64,000 nucleotides of DNA from assembly GCA_027492795.1 (NCBI GenBank), contig JAPUEB010000006.1, positions 124,001 to 188,000 on the forward strand, in the 5' to 3' direction. Position 1 is the stretch's first letter. Each line of letters starts with the position of its first letter. The position numbers and the translations under genes are program-made. Of the stretch, positions 8,542 through 16,728 are shown in pieces. The notes beneath the pieces were generated by a model. It worked only from the letters and a program-made list of their open reading frames with translations. It was not told the DNA's origin and ran no database searches. The stretch is from Chryseobacterium sp. Its GTDB lineage: Bacteria > Bacteroidota > Bacteroidia > Flavobacteriales > Weeksellaceae.

Positions 8542-10923
8542 GTGTCAGAAAATTGTTTTCATTGCGGACAACCGATAGAAAAGGAGCGAATTAGCTTTAA
8601 TGAAAAGTTGTTTTGCTGCAACGGTTGCAAGTCGGTCTACGAGATTCTAAACATGAATAATCTTGGAAATTTTTATGAACTAAATAAAAATTCCGGAATA
8701 CGTCCCGATGAAAGCAACTCCCAATTCGACTATTTGGACACGCCCGAAATTTTTGAAAAAATAACAGATTTTTCGGAAGGAACTACTACTCTAGTAACTT
8801 TCAAAATTCCTGTAATTCACTGTTCATCATGCATTTGGTTGCTTGAGAGTTTGCAGAAACTCAATCCCCATATCAAATTTTCTCAGGTAAATTTTGCCAG
8901 AAAAACGCTTCAGGTTTCCTTCAACCAAAATGAGTTGAAATTGAGTGATTTGGCAAAATTCCTCACCAATTTGGGCTATAAACCAGTTATAACGCTGGAA
9001 ACTGCAGACAAAATAACGGAAGATTTAGATAAAAGCTTGGTTATAAAATTGGCTGTAGCAGGTTTTGCTTTCGGGAACGGAATGTTTTTTAGCTATCCGG
9101 AATATGCGGCAGAAATTTTGGGAACTACCGATTTTTGGATGGAAAAGTACAAACATCTCTTCCGGTTTTTGCTGTTTTTGCTTTCTACACCCGTGGTTTT
9201 TTACTCGGCTTCGGATTATTTTAAATCTGCCATTTATGGTTTAAAAAATAAAATCGTCAACATTGATGTTCCGATAGTTTTAGGAATTTTGGTGTTGTAC
9301 GGACGCAGTATTTATGAAGCAGCTACCGATTATGGCCCTGGATATTTCGATACACTTTGCGGACTGCTTTTCTTCATGCTTTTGGGCAAACTTTTTCAAA
9401 AAAGAACGTACAGCGCACTCTCTTATGACAGAGATTACAAATCTTTTTACCCAATTGCGGTAACCAAAGTGGATTTTAATGGAAAACAGGAAAACATTCT
9501 TCTTTCCGAACTGAAAATTGGCGACCGAATAATGGTGCGCAATCAGGAAATTATTCCTGTGGATGCAATATTGATCAATGGTGACGGAAACATCGACAAT
9601 AGCTTCATCACCGGTGAAAGCGCTCCTGTAACCAAAAAACCGGGCGATAAAATTTTTGCCGGCGGAAAACAATCAGGCTCTATTTTGGAACTTGAAGTGA
9701 TAAAAAACGTGAACCAAAGCTACCTTACGCAACTTTGGAACAAAGAAGCCTTCAAAAAACACGAAACCGGACTGGATACTTTAACCAACGAAATAAGCAA
9801 GTATTTTACATTCATCATCTTAGGAATCACGCTGGTTGCCGCAATTTATTGGGCGAGAATCGACAATGAAAAAATGTGGCAAGTAGTTTCGGCTATTCTT
9901 ATTGTAGCCTGTCCTTGTGCGCTTGCACTTTCTGCACCGTTCACTTTTGGGCATATCATGAGGATTTTGGGTAGGAATAAATTCTATGTAAAAGACACGA
10001 TAACTATAGAAAAACTATCAAAAGTTGGAACTTTGGTTTTCGATAAAACCGGAACGATAACGCACAGCAAAAAATCGAATATTTCTTTTGAAGGAAATGA
10101 AATTTCGGAATTTGATTTGAAAAATATCAAAACTTTGCTGAAAAACTCAAACCACCCGCTTTCCAAATCGCTTTATGAATTTATTGAAGTAGAAGAAGAG
10201 TATTTTCCCGTTGAAGAATACGAAGATATTTCAGGCAAAGGTTATTCTGCAAAAGTGAGAAATCATCAATATAAAATTGGTTCGGCGAGTTTTAACAAGC
10301 AGGTTTCAAAAAATTTGGAAACCGCTGTTTATATAAGCAAAAATGATATTTTGCTGGGGAAGTTTATTTTCAAAAATGAATACCGCGACCGTTTAAAAAC
10401 GCTTTTCTCTCATCTTAAAGATTACAAAATACATATTTTGAGCGGCGATAATGCTTCCGAGGAGATTCAATTAAAAGAAATTATGCCGAAAGCTTCAGGA
10501 ATGGCTTTCAACCAAGATCCGGAGAGCAAACTGAACTACATCAAAAAACTTCAGGACGGCGGCGAAAAAGTAGCAATGCTTGGAGACGGCTTGAACGACG
10601 CAGGCGCCTTGAAACAAAGTAATGTAGGAATTGCCGTGGTAGATGACACCCATTCTTTCACGCCATCTTCCGATATTATAATGAACGGTGAAAAAATAGC
10701 AGATTTGGATAAATATCTTCATCTTGCTAAAGATGCAATGACGATTGTGAAATCCACATTTGCCATTAGCTTTATGTATAATATTGTAGGGCTTACATTG
10801 GCTGTAATGGGACTAATGTCGCCTTTGGTTGCTGCTATTTTGATGCCGATAAGCTCCATAAGTGTTGTAGCGTTTACTTCTTTGGCAACTTGGCTTCGTT
10901 CCACCAAATATTTTAAGATTTAG
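8542..10923 (+). CDS. ccoI: Cu(+)-exporting P1B-type ATPase of the cbb3 assembly locus (CcoI/FixI)
   Basis: Moves copper across the inner membrane for maturation of cbb3 oxidase. About 793 residues from the GTG at 8542 (SENCFHCGQ); a TTG at 8518 would add eight residues but lies inside the promoter element. N-terminal Cys-rich region CFHCGQ and FCCNGCKSVYEIL, then an HMA metal-binding domain with HCSSC (about residue 92). Next come eight membrane helices with ITGESAP (actuator), ACPCALA (transmembrane metal site), FDKTGTIT (phosphorylated Asp), SNHPLS (nucleotide-binding HP) and GDGLNDA (hinge). The CPC motif and position next to ccoS/ccoNO support the CcoI role over general copper resistance. 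Confidence 0.95.
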   Translation: MSENCFHCGQPIEKERISFNEKLFCCNGCKSVYEILNMNNLGNFYELNKNSGIRPDESNSQFDYLDTPEIFEKITDFSEGTTTLVTFKIPVIHCSSCIWLLESLQKLNPHIKFSQVNFARKTLQVSFNQNELKLSDLAKFLTNLGYKPVITLETADKITEDLDKSLVIKLAVAGFAFGNGMFFSYPEYAAEILGTTDFWMEKYKHLFRFLLFLLSTPVVFYSASDYFKSAIYGLKNKIVNIDVPIVLGILVLYGRSIYEAATDYGPGYFDTLCGLLFFMLLGKLFQKRTYSALSYDRDYKSFYPIAVTKVDFNGKQENILLSELKIGDRIMVRNQEIIPVDAILINGDGNIDNSFITGESAPVTKKPGDKIFAGGKQSGSILELEVIKNVNQSYLTQLWNKEAFKKHETGLDTLTNEISKYFTFIILGITLVAAIYWARIDNEKMWQVVSAILIVACPCALALSAPFTFGHIMRILGRNKFYVKDTITIEKLSKVGTLVFDKTGTITHSKKSNISFEGNEISEFDLKNIKTLLKNSNHPLSKSLYEFIEVEEEYFPVEEYEDISGKGYSAKVRNHQYKIGSASFNKQVSKNLETAVYISKNDILLGKFIFKNEYRDRLKTLFSHLKDYKIHILSGDNASEEIQLKEIMPKASGMAFNQDPESKLNYIKKLQDGGEKVAMLGDGLNDAGALKQSNVGIAVVDDTHSFTPSSDIIMNGEKIADLDKYLHLAKDAMTIVKSTFAISFMYNIVGLTLAVMGLMSPLVAAILMPISSISVVAFTSLATWLRSTKYFKI

Positions 10924-11013
10924 AAACCAATTCATACCAAACACTTGGTTTTGAAGCTAAAAACAACAAGTGCTTATTTAGAAAAATTTTAAATTAACGT
11001 TTTTTAACATTTG

Positions 11014-11027
11014 CTGATTAATATCAT
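11014..11027. promoter_or_regulatory. Candidate Crp/Fnr-type operator upstream of ccoS-ccoNOQP
   Basis: CTGATTAATATCAT contains TGAT-N4-ATCA, close to the FNR consensus TTGAT-N4-ATCAA. It lies about 52 bases upstream of the predicted start from the TAAATTTG element at 11061, which is not a canonical activator spacing. Confidence 0.35.
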
Positions 11028-11060
11028 TAATTTTGATTAAATTTGACCACTTTAAAAAAT

Positions 11061-11068
11061 TAAATTTG
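11061..11068 (+). promoter_or_regulatory. -7 promoter element of ccoS-ccoNOQP
   Basis: TAAATTTG matches TAnnTTTG, ending 8 bases before the ccoS ATG. A TTG at 11043 is only 15 bases upstream, shorter than usual. A second TAAATTTG at 11038 is an alternative. Confidence 0.4.
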
Positions 11069-11076
11069 CTATTGCA

Positions 11077-11280
11077 ATGGACATCCTGTATTTAATGATC
11101 ATCTGCAGCGTTTCATTAGCAGTAGTGTTCTTGATTGTTTTTATTTATAATGCCAAAAAAGGGCAGTTCGAGGATGATGAGTCTCCGGCTGTCCGAATAC
11201 TGTTAGAAGAAGACAATCCCAACGATAATCATTCAGATGAACCAGCATCTGAAACAAAAACTGAAGAAAAAAGTAATTAG
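11077..11280 (+). CDS. ccoS: cbb3-type cytochrome oxidase assembly protein CcoS
   Basis: 67-residue protein with one N-terminal membrane helix (about 3-24, LYLMIICSVSLAVVFLIVFI), then NAKKGQFEDDESPAVRIL, the family signature that follows the helix. The acidic, hydrophilic tail (EEDNPNDNHSDEPAS) is longer than in proteobacterial CcoS. The family is needed for cofactor insertion into cbb3 oxidase. It is the first gene of the ccoS-ccoNO-ccoQ-ccoP operon, five bases before ccoNO. Confidence 0.9.
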   Translation: MDILYLMIICSVSLAVVFLIVFIYNAKKGQFEDDESPAVRILLEEDNPNDNHSDEPASETKTEEKSN

Positions 11281-11285
11281 TTAAT

Positions 11286-13544
11286 ATGGAAACACAAAAG
11301 TTTAGTTATGACAACAGTATTGTTCGGGCATTTCTATACGCCACCATTATTTTTGGTGTTGTAGGTTTTTTGCTTGGACTTACCGCGGCTTTAATGCTCT
11401 TTTATCCCGAACTTCCGGAATACTTTTTCGGTACGGACGATGATACCATTAAAAGTTTAGCAGCCGGAAACATTCAGGGCTTAATTAATTCGCATGGAGC
11501 TTTCGGATTCGGAAGAATCAGGATGTTGCACACCAGTGCGGTAATTTTTGCATTCGTAGGAAACTGTATTTTTGCAGGGATTTACTACTCTTTGCAAAGA
11601 TTATTGAAAGCGAGAATGTTCAGCGATACGCTTTCTTGGTTGCATTTCTGGACATGGCAAATCATGATCGTTGCAGTGGTAATCACATTCTTCATGGGTA
11701 TCAATACCTCCAAAGAATACGCAGAACACGAATGGCCAATTGATATTTTGATTACCGTTTCTTGGGTAATTTTCGGTATCAATATGTTCGGAACTATTGC
11801 AAAAAGAAGAGTTCGTCACCTTTATGTAGCGATTTGGTTCTACATCGGAACTTGGATTGCTGTGGCAATGCTTCATATTTTCAATAACTTGGAGGTTCCT
11901 CTTAATATGTGGAAATCTTATTCCGCTTACGCAGGTGTAAAAGATGCTTTGGTACAGTGGTGGTACGGACACAATGCGGTAGCATTCTTCCTTACAACAC
12001 CGGTACTTGGTTTGATGTATTATTTCTTACCAAAAGCTGCAGACAGACCTGTCTTTTCTTACAAACTTTCTATTATTCACTTCTGGTCGCTAATTTTCGT
12101 ATATATTTGGGCAGGTCCTCACCACTTGCAATATACTGCTCTTCCAGCATGGGCCCAAGCTTTAGGAACTGGTTTCTCTATCGCACTTATTGCTCCGTCT
12201 TGGGGAGGTATGTTGAACGGGCTTCTTACCTTAAGAGGAGCTTGGGATAAAGTAAGGGAAAACCCTGTTTTGAAATTCTTTGTAGTAGCTGTTACCTGTT
12301 ATGGTATGGCAACTTTTGAAGGGCCGCTTTTAGCAACAAAAACTTTAAACAAAATTGGTCACTTTACGGATTGGGTTATTGGCCACGTTCACATTGGTGC
12401 ATTAGGCTGGAACGGCTTCATCGCATTTGGTATGATTTATTATCTGCTTCCAATTATGTGGAGAACCAAACTTTGGTCTGTAAAATTGGCAAACTGGCAT
12501 TTCTGGCTTGGAACTTTAGGAATTATTTTCTATGCTGTTCCTCTATATATCGCAGGATTTACACAAGGTTTAATGTGGAAACAGTTTAATCCAGACGGAA
12601 CTTTATTGTACAAGCAATGGTTAGATACCGTTACCGCTATTATTCCTTACTATATTATGAGATTTGTAGGTGGATTACTTTACATCACCGGTGCAATTCT
12701 TATGTGTGTGAACGTGGTAGCGACAGTAAGATCAGGATCATTCCAGAAAGAAGTTCCTGCTGAAGCTCCTGCATTGGCAAACATTGGTTCTGCAAGAAAA
12801 GAAGGAGAAGGAACTCACCTTTGGTTAGAAAGAATGCCGCTTTATCTATCTGTTTTAGCATTTATTGCAGTAGCAATTGGTGGTGCAGTACAAATCATCC
12901 CAACATTAACTGTGAAAGACAACGTTCCTACTATTGCAGCAGTGAAACCATATTCTCCGTTGGAATTGGAAGGTAGAGATTTATACATCAGAGAAGGATG
13001 TAACGCTTGTCACTCTCAAATGATTCGTCCTTTCCGTGATGAAGTAGTAAGATTCAACGGTAAAAACGGTCAATATTCCAAAGCAGGTGAATTTGTATAT
13101 GACAGACCGTTCCTTTGGGGATCAAAAAGAACCGGGCCGGATTTACAAAGAGAAGGACAAATGAGACCATCACCTTCTTGGCACTACAAACACATGTACA
13201 ACCCAAGAAACACTTCTCCGGGATCCATAATGCCTCGTTATCCTTGGTTAATTGCCAACGATTTAGACCGTTCTGAAATGGTGAACAAACTGAACCTGAT
13301 GAAAAATGCGTTCAGCGTACCTTACACCAAAGCAGAAATAGATTCGGCAGGAAAATGGGCAGATAACCAAGCTGCAAAAATCGTAAAAGGTATTTTCGAT
13401 GAAGCTCCGGATTTGAAACAGGCTTATGCAAGCAGACCTGCAGGTGAACTGGAGAAAAAGGAAATTGTAGCGCTTATAGCCTATCTGCAAAGATTGGGTA
13501 CCGACATCAAAACTACAGAAATAAAAACTGCAAGTAATAATTAA
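11286..13544 (+). CDS. ccoN: cbb3-type cytochrome c oxidase, fused subunits I and II (CcoN-CcoO)
   Basis: Catalytic core of the high-affinity terminal oxidase, reducing O2 to water and pumping protons. 752 residues fusing CcoN (about 1-480, twelve or more helices) to membrane-anchored CcoO (about 515-752). Haem and CuB ligands are visible in RMLHTSAV, WWYGHNAVAFF, GPHHLQYTALP and IGHVHIGALGW. The CcoO part has one c-type haem site CNACH (Cys572-His576), followed by SQMIRPFRDE, the diagnostic CcoO stretch; TSPGSIMPRYPWL supplies the Met ligand. The fusion is the usual arrangement in Bacteroidota and not an assembly error: the linker is in frame with no stop. Confidence 0.97.
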   Translation: METQKFSYDNSIVRAFLYATIIFGVVGFLLGLTAALMLFYPELPEYFFGTDDDTIKSLAAGNIQGLINSHGAFGFGRIRMLHTSAVIFAFVGNCIFAGIYYSLQRLLKARMFSDTLSWLHFWTWQIMIVAVVITFFMGINTSKEYAEHEWPIDILITVSWVIFGINMFGTIAKRRVRHLYVAIWFYIGTWIAVAMLHIFNNLEVPLNMWKSYSAYAGVKDALVQWWYGHNAVAFFLTTPVLGLMYYFLPKAADRPVFSYKLSIIHFWSLIFVYIWAGPHHLQYTALPAWAQALGTGFSIALIAPSWGGMLNGLLTLRGAWDKVRENPVLKFFVVAVTCYGMATFEGPLLATKTLNKIGHFTDWVIGHVHIGALGWNGFIAFGMIYYLLPIMWRTKLWSVKLANWHFWLGTLGIIFYAVPLYIAGFTQGLMWKQFNPDGTLLYKQWLDTVTAIIPYYIMRFVGGLLYITGAILMCVNVVATVRSGSFQKEVPAEAPALANIGSARKEGEGTHLWLERMPLYLSVLAFIAVAIGGAVQIIPTLTVKDNVPTIAAVKPYSPLELEGRDLYIREGCNACHSQMIRPFRDEVVRFNGKNGQYSKAGEFVYDRPFLWGSKRTGPDLQREGQMRPSPSWHYKHMYNPRNTSPGSIMPRYPWLIANDLDRSEMVNKLNLMKNAFSVPYTKAEIDSAGKWADNQAAKIVKGIFDEAPDLKQAYASRPAGELEKKEIVALIAYLQRLGTDIKTTEIKTASNN

Positions 13545-13570
13545 CAAAATCAAAAATCTAAAGGAGCATT

Positions 13571-13759
13571 ATGATCCCTCAAAGTTTCAGAGATATTCTC
13601 AACAATAGTGAAAATACAGGTCTTTACCAGACGCTGGCTTTGATAATCTTCATGCTTTTCTTCCTCGGTCTTGTAATTTATGTTTTCAGCCGCCCGAAGA
13701 AACACTACAAAGAGCAAGAGCATGCTCCTTTAGATGATGATCAACCATTTAATTTATAA
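13571..13759 (+). CDS. ccoQ: cbb3-type oxidase subunit CcoQ-like
   Basis: 62 residues with one membrane helix (about 19-39) followed by FSRPKKHYKEQEHAPLDDD, the short basic-then-acidic tail typical of CcoQ/FixQ. It lies between ccoNO and ccoP. A rare strong Shine-Dalgarno sequence, AAGGAG at 13561-13566, precedes the ATG by four bases, unusual for this phylum and perhaps setting subunit stoichiometry. Confidence 0.85.
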   Translation: MIPQSFRDILNNSENTGLYQTLALIIFMLFFLGLVIYVFSRPKKHYKEQEHAPLDDDQPFNL

Positions 13760-13772
13760 AAAATTAAACGTC

Positions 13773-14651
13773 ATGAAACAAAGAACACCGGTTTACATCA
13801 ACATTCTTGTTATACTCATCATATTATTTGTAGTATACTATATGTTCGTTCAAAATGCATCATTCTTATCTTCACCATACTTTTGGGGTACTGTAATCAT
13901 CAGTGCAATTCTGGCGATGATTCACAGTGCAATTGGAGATTTGATTGAGAACGACAAATTCAAAAAACTTACTCCCGAAGAGCAAGCTGCATATTTAGAA
14001 GCTAAAAAAACTCCTTATTTTCAGAGACTTTACAATGATGCCTTCAAAAAACAGTCTGCAACGCAGGAAAAAGACATCCTTATCGACCATGGTTTCGATG
14101 GAATTATGGAGCTTGATAATCAGCTTCCAAAATGGTGGTTAGGACTTTTCTGGTTCGGAGCAGCTTATTTGGTAGTTTATATGATTTCTTTCTGGCTTAC
14201 AGATTTTGCGCATCCTGACAAAGAATATGACGTGGAACACAAAGAGCAAATCGCAAGTGTTGAGCAATGGATGAAAGATACTCCTCCACCAACCATTGAA
14301 ACTGCAAAATACAGTGCCGATAACGTTGCCGCAGGTGAAGAAGTTTTCAAAGCTAACTGTCTATCTTGCCACATGGAAGGCGGAAAAGGCGGTGTTGGCC
14401 CGAACCTTACAGATAATGTTTGGATCAATCAACCTGAAAAAACTTTATTCAAAAACGTATTCCACATGGTAGAAAACGGTTCGCCGAACAACCCTGCGAT
14501 GGTGGCTTTTGGTAAAAATGGTCAGCTAAGTGGATTCGATATCCAAAACGTGGCTGCTTACATTTACCACATCAATCAGGAAAAATCTCCTATCACTCCT
14601 GCACAGGGAGGCGCTGCACCGCAAGGAACACCGGCAAACTGGGAAAAATAA
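13773..14651 (+). CDS. ccoP: cbb3-type oxidase diheme-subunit homologue CcoP, monoheme form
   Basis: 292 residues from the ATG at 13773 (MKQRTPVYIN); the frame is open to 13734 but that extension overlaps ccoQ. Two N-terminal membrane helices (about 8-24 and 31-49), a cytoplasmic segment, and a third helix near 118-138, then a periplasmic cytochrome c domain. Only one haem-binding site is present, CLSCH (Cys196-His200), with GVGPNLTDNVW and an axial Met probably in the NPAMVAFG segment. Proteobacterial CcoP has two CxxCH sites, so this protein carries one haem fewer. It delivers electrons from cytochrome c to CcoO. Confidence 0.95.
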   Translation: MKQRTPVYINILVILIILFVVYYMFVQNASFLSSPYFWGTVIISAILAMIHSAIGDLIENDKFKKLTPEEQAAYLEAKKTPYFQRLYNDAFKKQSATQEKDILIDHGFDGIMELDNQLPKWWLGLFWFGAAYLVVYMISFWLTDFAHPDKEYDVEHKEQIASVEQWMKDTPPPTIETAKYSADNVAAGEEVFKANCLSCHMEGGKGGVGPNLTDNVWINQPEKTLFKNVFHMVENGSPNNPAMVAFGKNGQLSGFDIQNVAAYIYHINQEKSPITPAQGGAAPQGTPANWEK

Positions 14652-14676
14652 TTTTTTTTCATAAAAATTTTATAAT

Positions 14677-14703
14677 AAGCCATCTTTCTAAAAGATGGCT
14701 TTT
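14677..14703 (+). terminator. Terminator of the ccoS-ccoNOQP operon
   Basis: Stem AAGCCATCTT / AAGATGGCTT with a 5-base loop followed by TT, 25 bases after the ccoP stop. Confidence 0.8.
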
Positions 14704-14726
14704 ATCATGTTTTTTGTTCAGTTTTA

Positions 14727-14740
14727 GTAACCCTTGTTAC
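14727..14740. promoter_or_regulatory. Perfect inverted repeat GTAAC-CCTT-GTTAC upstream of ccoG
   Basis: A 14-base palindrome centred about 42 bases upstream of the start point predicted from the TAAATTTG element at 14764. That is the position from which Crp/Fnr-class dimers activate class II promoters, and no TTG -33 element is present at normal spacing. Its regulator is unknown. Confidence 0.5.
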
Positions 14741-14763
14741 ACTGATTAGTCAATATATTTTAC

Positions 14764-14771
14764 TAAATTTG
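14764..14771 (+). promoter_or_regulatory. -7 promoter element of ccoG-fixH operon
   Basis: TAAATTTG matches TAnnTTTG, 44 bases before the ccoG ATG at 14816. It overlaps the GTG at 14771 that could extend the ccoG frame, so the ATG is the better start. Confidence 0.6.
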
Positions 14772-14815
14772 TGTCGTTTTCATTCACTGAATTTTTTTTT
14801 CAAAAAAACAAAAAA

Positions 14816-16264
14816 ATGTCCGAAGATATAAATTATAGAGGTGGCCAAGGACAGGTAATGGATCCTGAAACTTTCCGAGATTCTGTAGGAACCATGGATC
14901 AATCGGGTAAAAGAAAATGGGTCTTCCCTAAAAAACCAAGCGGAAAATATACCAACTACCGCTATCTTGCAAGTATTTTTCTACTTATTGTTTACTTCGC
15001 CATACCTTTCATGAAGATTAATGGAAATCCCGTTTTATTAATCAACATCTTAGAAAGAGAATTCTTCATTTTTGGGCAGCCTTTTTACCCTCAAGATTTT
15101 TTCATTTTGGCTTTAGGCGCGATTGCATCTATAGTCTTCATTATTTTATTTACGGTGGTTTTTGGTAGAATTTTTTGTGGATGGATTTGTCCGCAAACTA
15201 TTTTCATGGAAATGATTTTCAGAAAAATAGAATATGCCATCGAAGGCGACCGTAACAAGCAAATGAGGCTCGACAACCAGCCATGGAACGGCGAAAAAAT
15301 ATGGAAAAGAGGACTGAAATGGTTCATTTTTGCCATTATTTCCCTAATCATCACTCACGTAATGTTCATGTACATTGTGGGTTACAAAGAAGTCTTCAAA
15401 ATAATGAGAGAAGGTCCGTTCGAGCATCCTACAAACTTTCTGGTGATGATACTCTTTACTGCAGCATTCTATTTTGTATTCGCTTGGTTCAGGGAGCAGG
15501 TTTGCACATTGGTTTGTCCGTACGGAAGACTTCAAGGAGTGCTTATCGACAAGCAAACCATCAACGTTTTTTATGACTTCAAAAGAGGTGAAAACCGCTC
15601 GAAATGGAGAAAAGGTGAAGACCGTAAAGCCGCAGGAAAAGGCGACTGTATCGATTGTAACCAGTGCGTTGTGGTTTGCCCTACAGGAATTGACATCCGA
15701 AACGGACAACAGCTGGAATGCGTAAACTGTACAGCATGTATCGACGCTTGCGACGAAGTAATGGTGAAAACCGGATTGCCAAAAGGCTTGATACGATACG
15801 CTACCGAGGACGAAATTGAAAGAGAAGTTCCTTTCAAATTTACCAACAGAATGAAGGCGTATTCTGTAGTATTGATGCTTTTAATAGGGTTTTTAGGATT
15901 TTTATTGTACAACAGAGGAGCAATGGAAGCCAAATTCCTTAAACCTCCGGGAACATCCTATATCGTAAGAGACGGAAAAATTCACAATACTTACAGCTAT
16001 ACGCTACTGAACAAAACCAACACAAAAAAGGTAGTTACCATAAAAATTTTGGAGCCAAAACATGGCGAAATCATGTTTAACGGCGATAGTAAAATCACCA
16101 TAGAAAAAGACAAAATTACACGCGGAACAATTTCCGTAAGTTTCCCTGAAAAAGAAATACAAAAAACCAAACAAAACATCACCATCGGTATTTACGACGA
16201 AAAAGGTAAGCTGATTGATGAGTATGCAACGTTCTTTGAAGGTCCGTTTAAACTTCAGTTTTAA
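14816..16264 (+). CDS. ccoG: cbb3 oxidase accessory iron-sulfur protein CcoG (RdxA/FixG)
   Basis: Membrane polyferredoxin that reduces Cu(II) to Cu(I) for cbb3 assembly in proteobacterial relatives. 482 residues from ATG 14816 (MSEDINYRGG). Order: N-terminal soluble part, helices near 50-70 and 95-120, a Cys-pair segment FCGWICPQ, a third helix, and CTLVCPYGR. Then two ferredoxin-type clusters, CIDCNQCVVVCPTGID and CVNCTACIDACDEVM, a fourth helix, and a C-terminal immunoglobulin-like FixG domain. It begins a second assembly operon with fixH nine bases downstream and the TauE/DsbD-like gene four bases after that. Confidence 0.96.
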   Translation: MSEDINYRGGQGQVMDPETFRDSVGTMDQSGKRKWVFPKKPSGKYTNYRYLASIFLLIVYFAIPFMKINGNPVLLINILEREFFIFGQPFYPQDFFILALGAIASIVFIILFTVVFGRIFCGWICPQTIFMEMIFRKIEYAIEGDRNKQMRLDNQPWNGEKIWKRGLKWFIFAIISLIITHVMFMYIVGYKEVFKIMREGPFEHPTNFLVMILFTAAFYFVFAWFREQVCTLVCPYGRLQGVLIDKQTINVFYDFKRGENRSKWRKGEDRKAAGKGDCIDCNQCVVVCPTGIDIRNGQQLECVNCTACIDACDEVMVKTGLPKGLIRYATEDEIEREVPFKFTNRMKAYSVVLMLLIGFLGFLLYNRGAMEAKFLKPPGTSYIVRDGKIHNTYSYTLLNKTNTKKVVTIKILEPKHGEIMFNGDSKITIEKDKITRGTISVSFPEKEIQKTKQNITIGIYDEKGKLIDEYATFFEGPFKLQF

Positions 16265-16272
16265 AAAAAATT

Positions 16273-16725
16273 ATGTTCAAAAATTTTACGTGGGGACACG
16301 GTGTAGCAGTAGCTTTGGGGGCGTTTATGATTTTCATTCTATCAATGATTTTCATTTTTTCGAGAGGATGGCAAAACTCCGAACTGATTACCGATAATTA
16401 TTATGAGGAAGAACTCGTTTATCAAAACGTTATCGATGCAAAAAACCTTGCCGATAAATTGCCCGAAAAACCAAAATATTTACAAGATGTTTCCGGTATA
16501 AAAGTAGTTTTTCCGAAAGATATCAATAACGGAAATTCTAAATTTAAGATAGATCTTCACCGTGCAGACGACCAAAAGCTCGACATTATAAGAGAGATGC
16601 CTTTGGATGGCTCCAACTCTATCTTCATCCCTGCAAAAGTTTTGCTGAAAGGAAATTACGTTTTAAGAATGCACTGGACGAAAGAAAACAAAAACTACCA
16701 GTTGGACTACGATTTGGTTTGGTAA
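16273..16725 (+). CDS. fixH: FixH/CcoH family protein
   Basis: 150 residues: an N-terminal membrane anchor (about 8-30, GVAVALGAFMIFILSMIFIF), then the conserved ITDNYYEEELVYQ motif of the family and a periplasmic beta-rich domain ending in MHWTKENKNYQLDYDLVW. FixH/CcoH stabilises cbb3 assembly intermediates. It lies between ccoG and the TauE/DsbD-like gene, all on one strand with gaps under 10 bases. Confidence 0.9.
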   Translation: MFKNFTWGHGVAVALGAFMIFILSMIFIFSRGWQNSELITDNYYEEELVYQNVIDAKNLADKLPEKPKYLQDVSGIKVVFPKDINNGNSKFKIDLHRADDQKLDIIREMPLDGSNSIFIPAKVLLKGNYVLRMHWTKENKNYQLDYDLVW

Positions 16726-16728
16726 AAA

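Noticed and set aside
14771-14815. GTG start of ccoG
   Set aside because: It lies at the end of the promoter element and the added residues look like random AT-rich translation; ATG 14816 is preferred.
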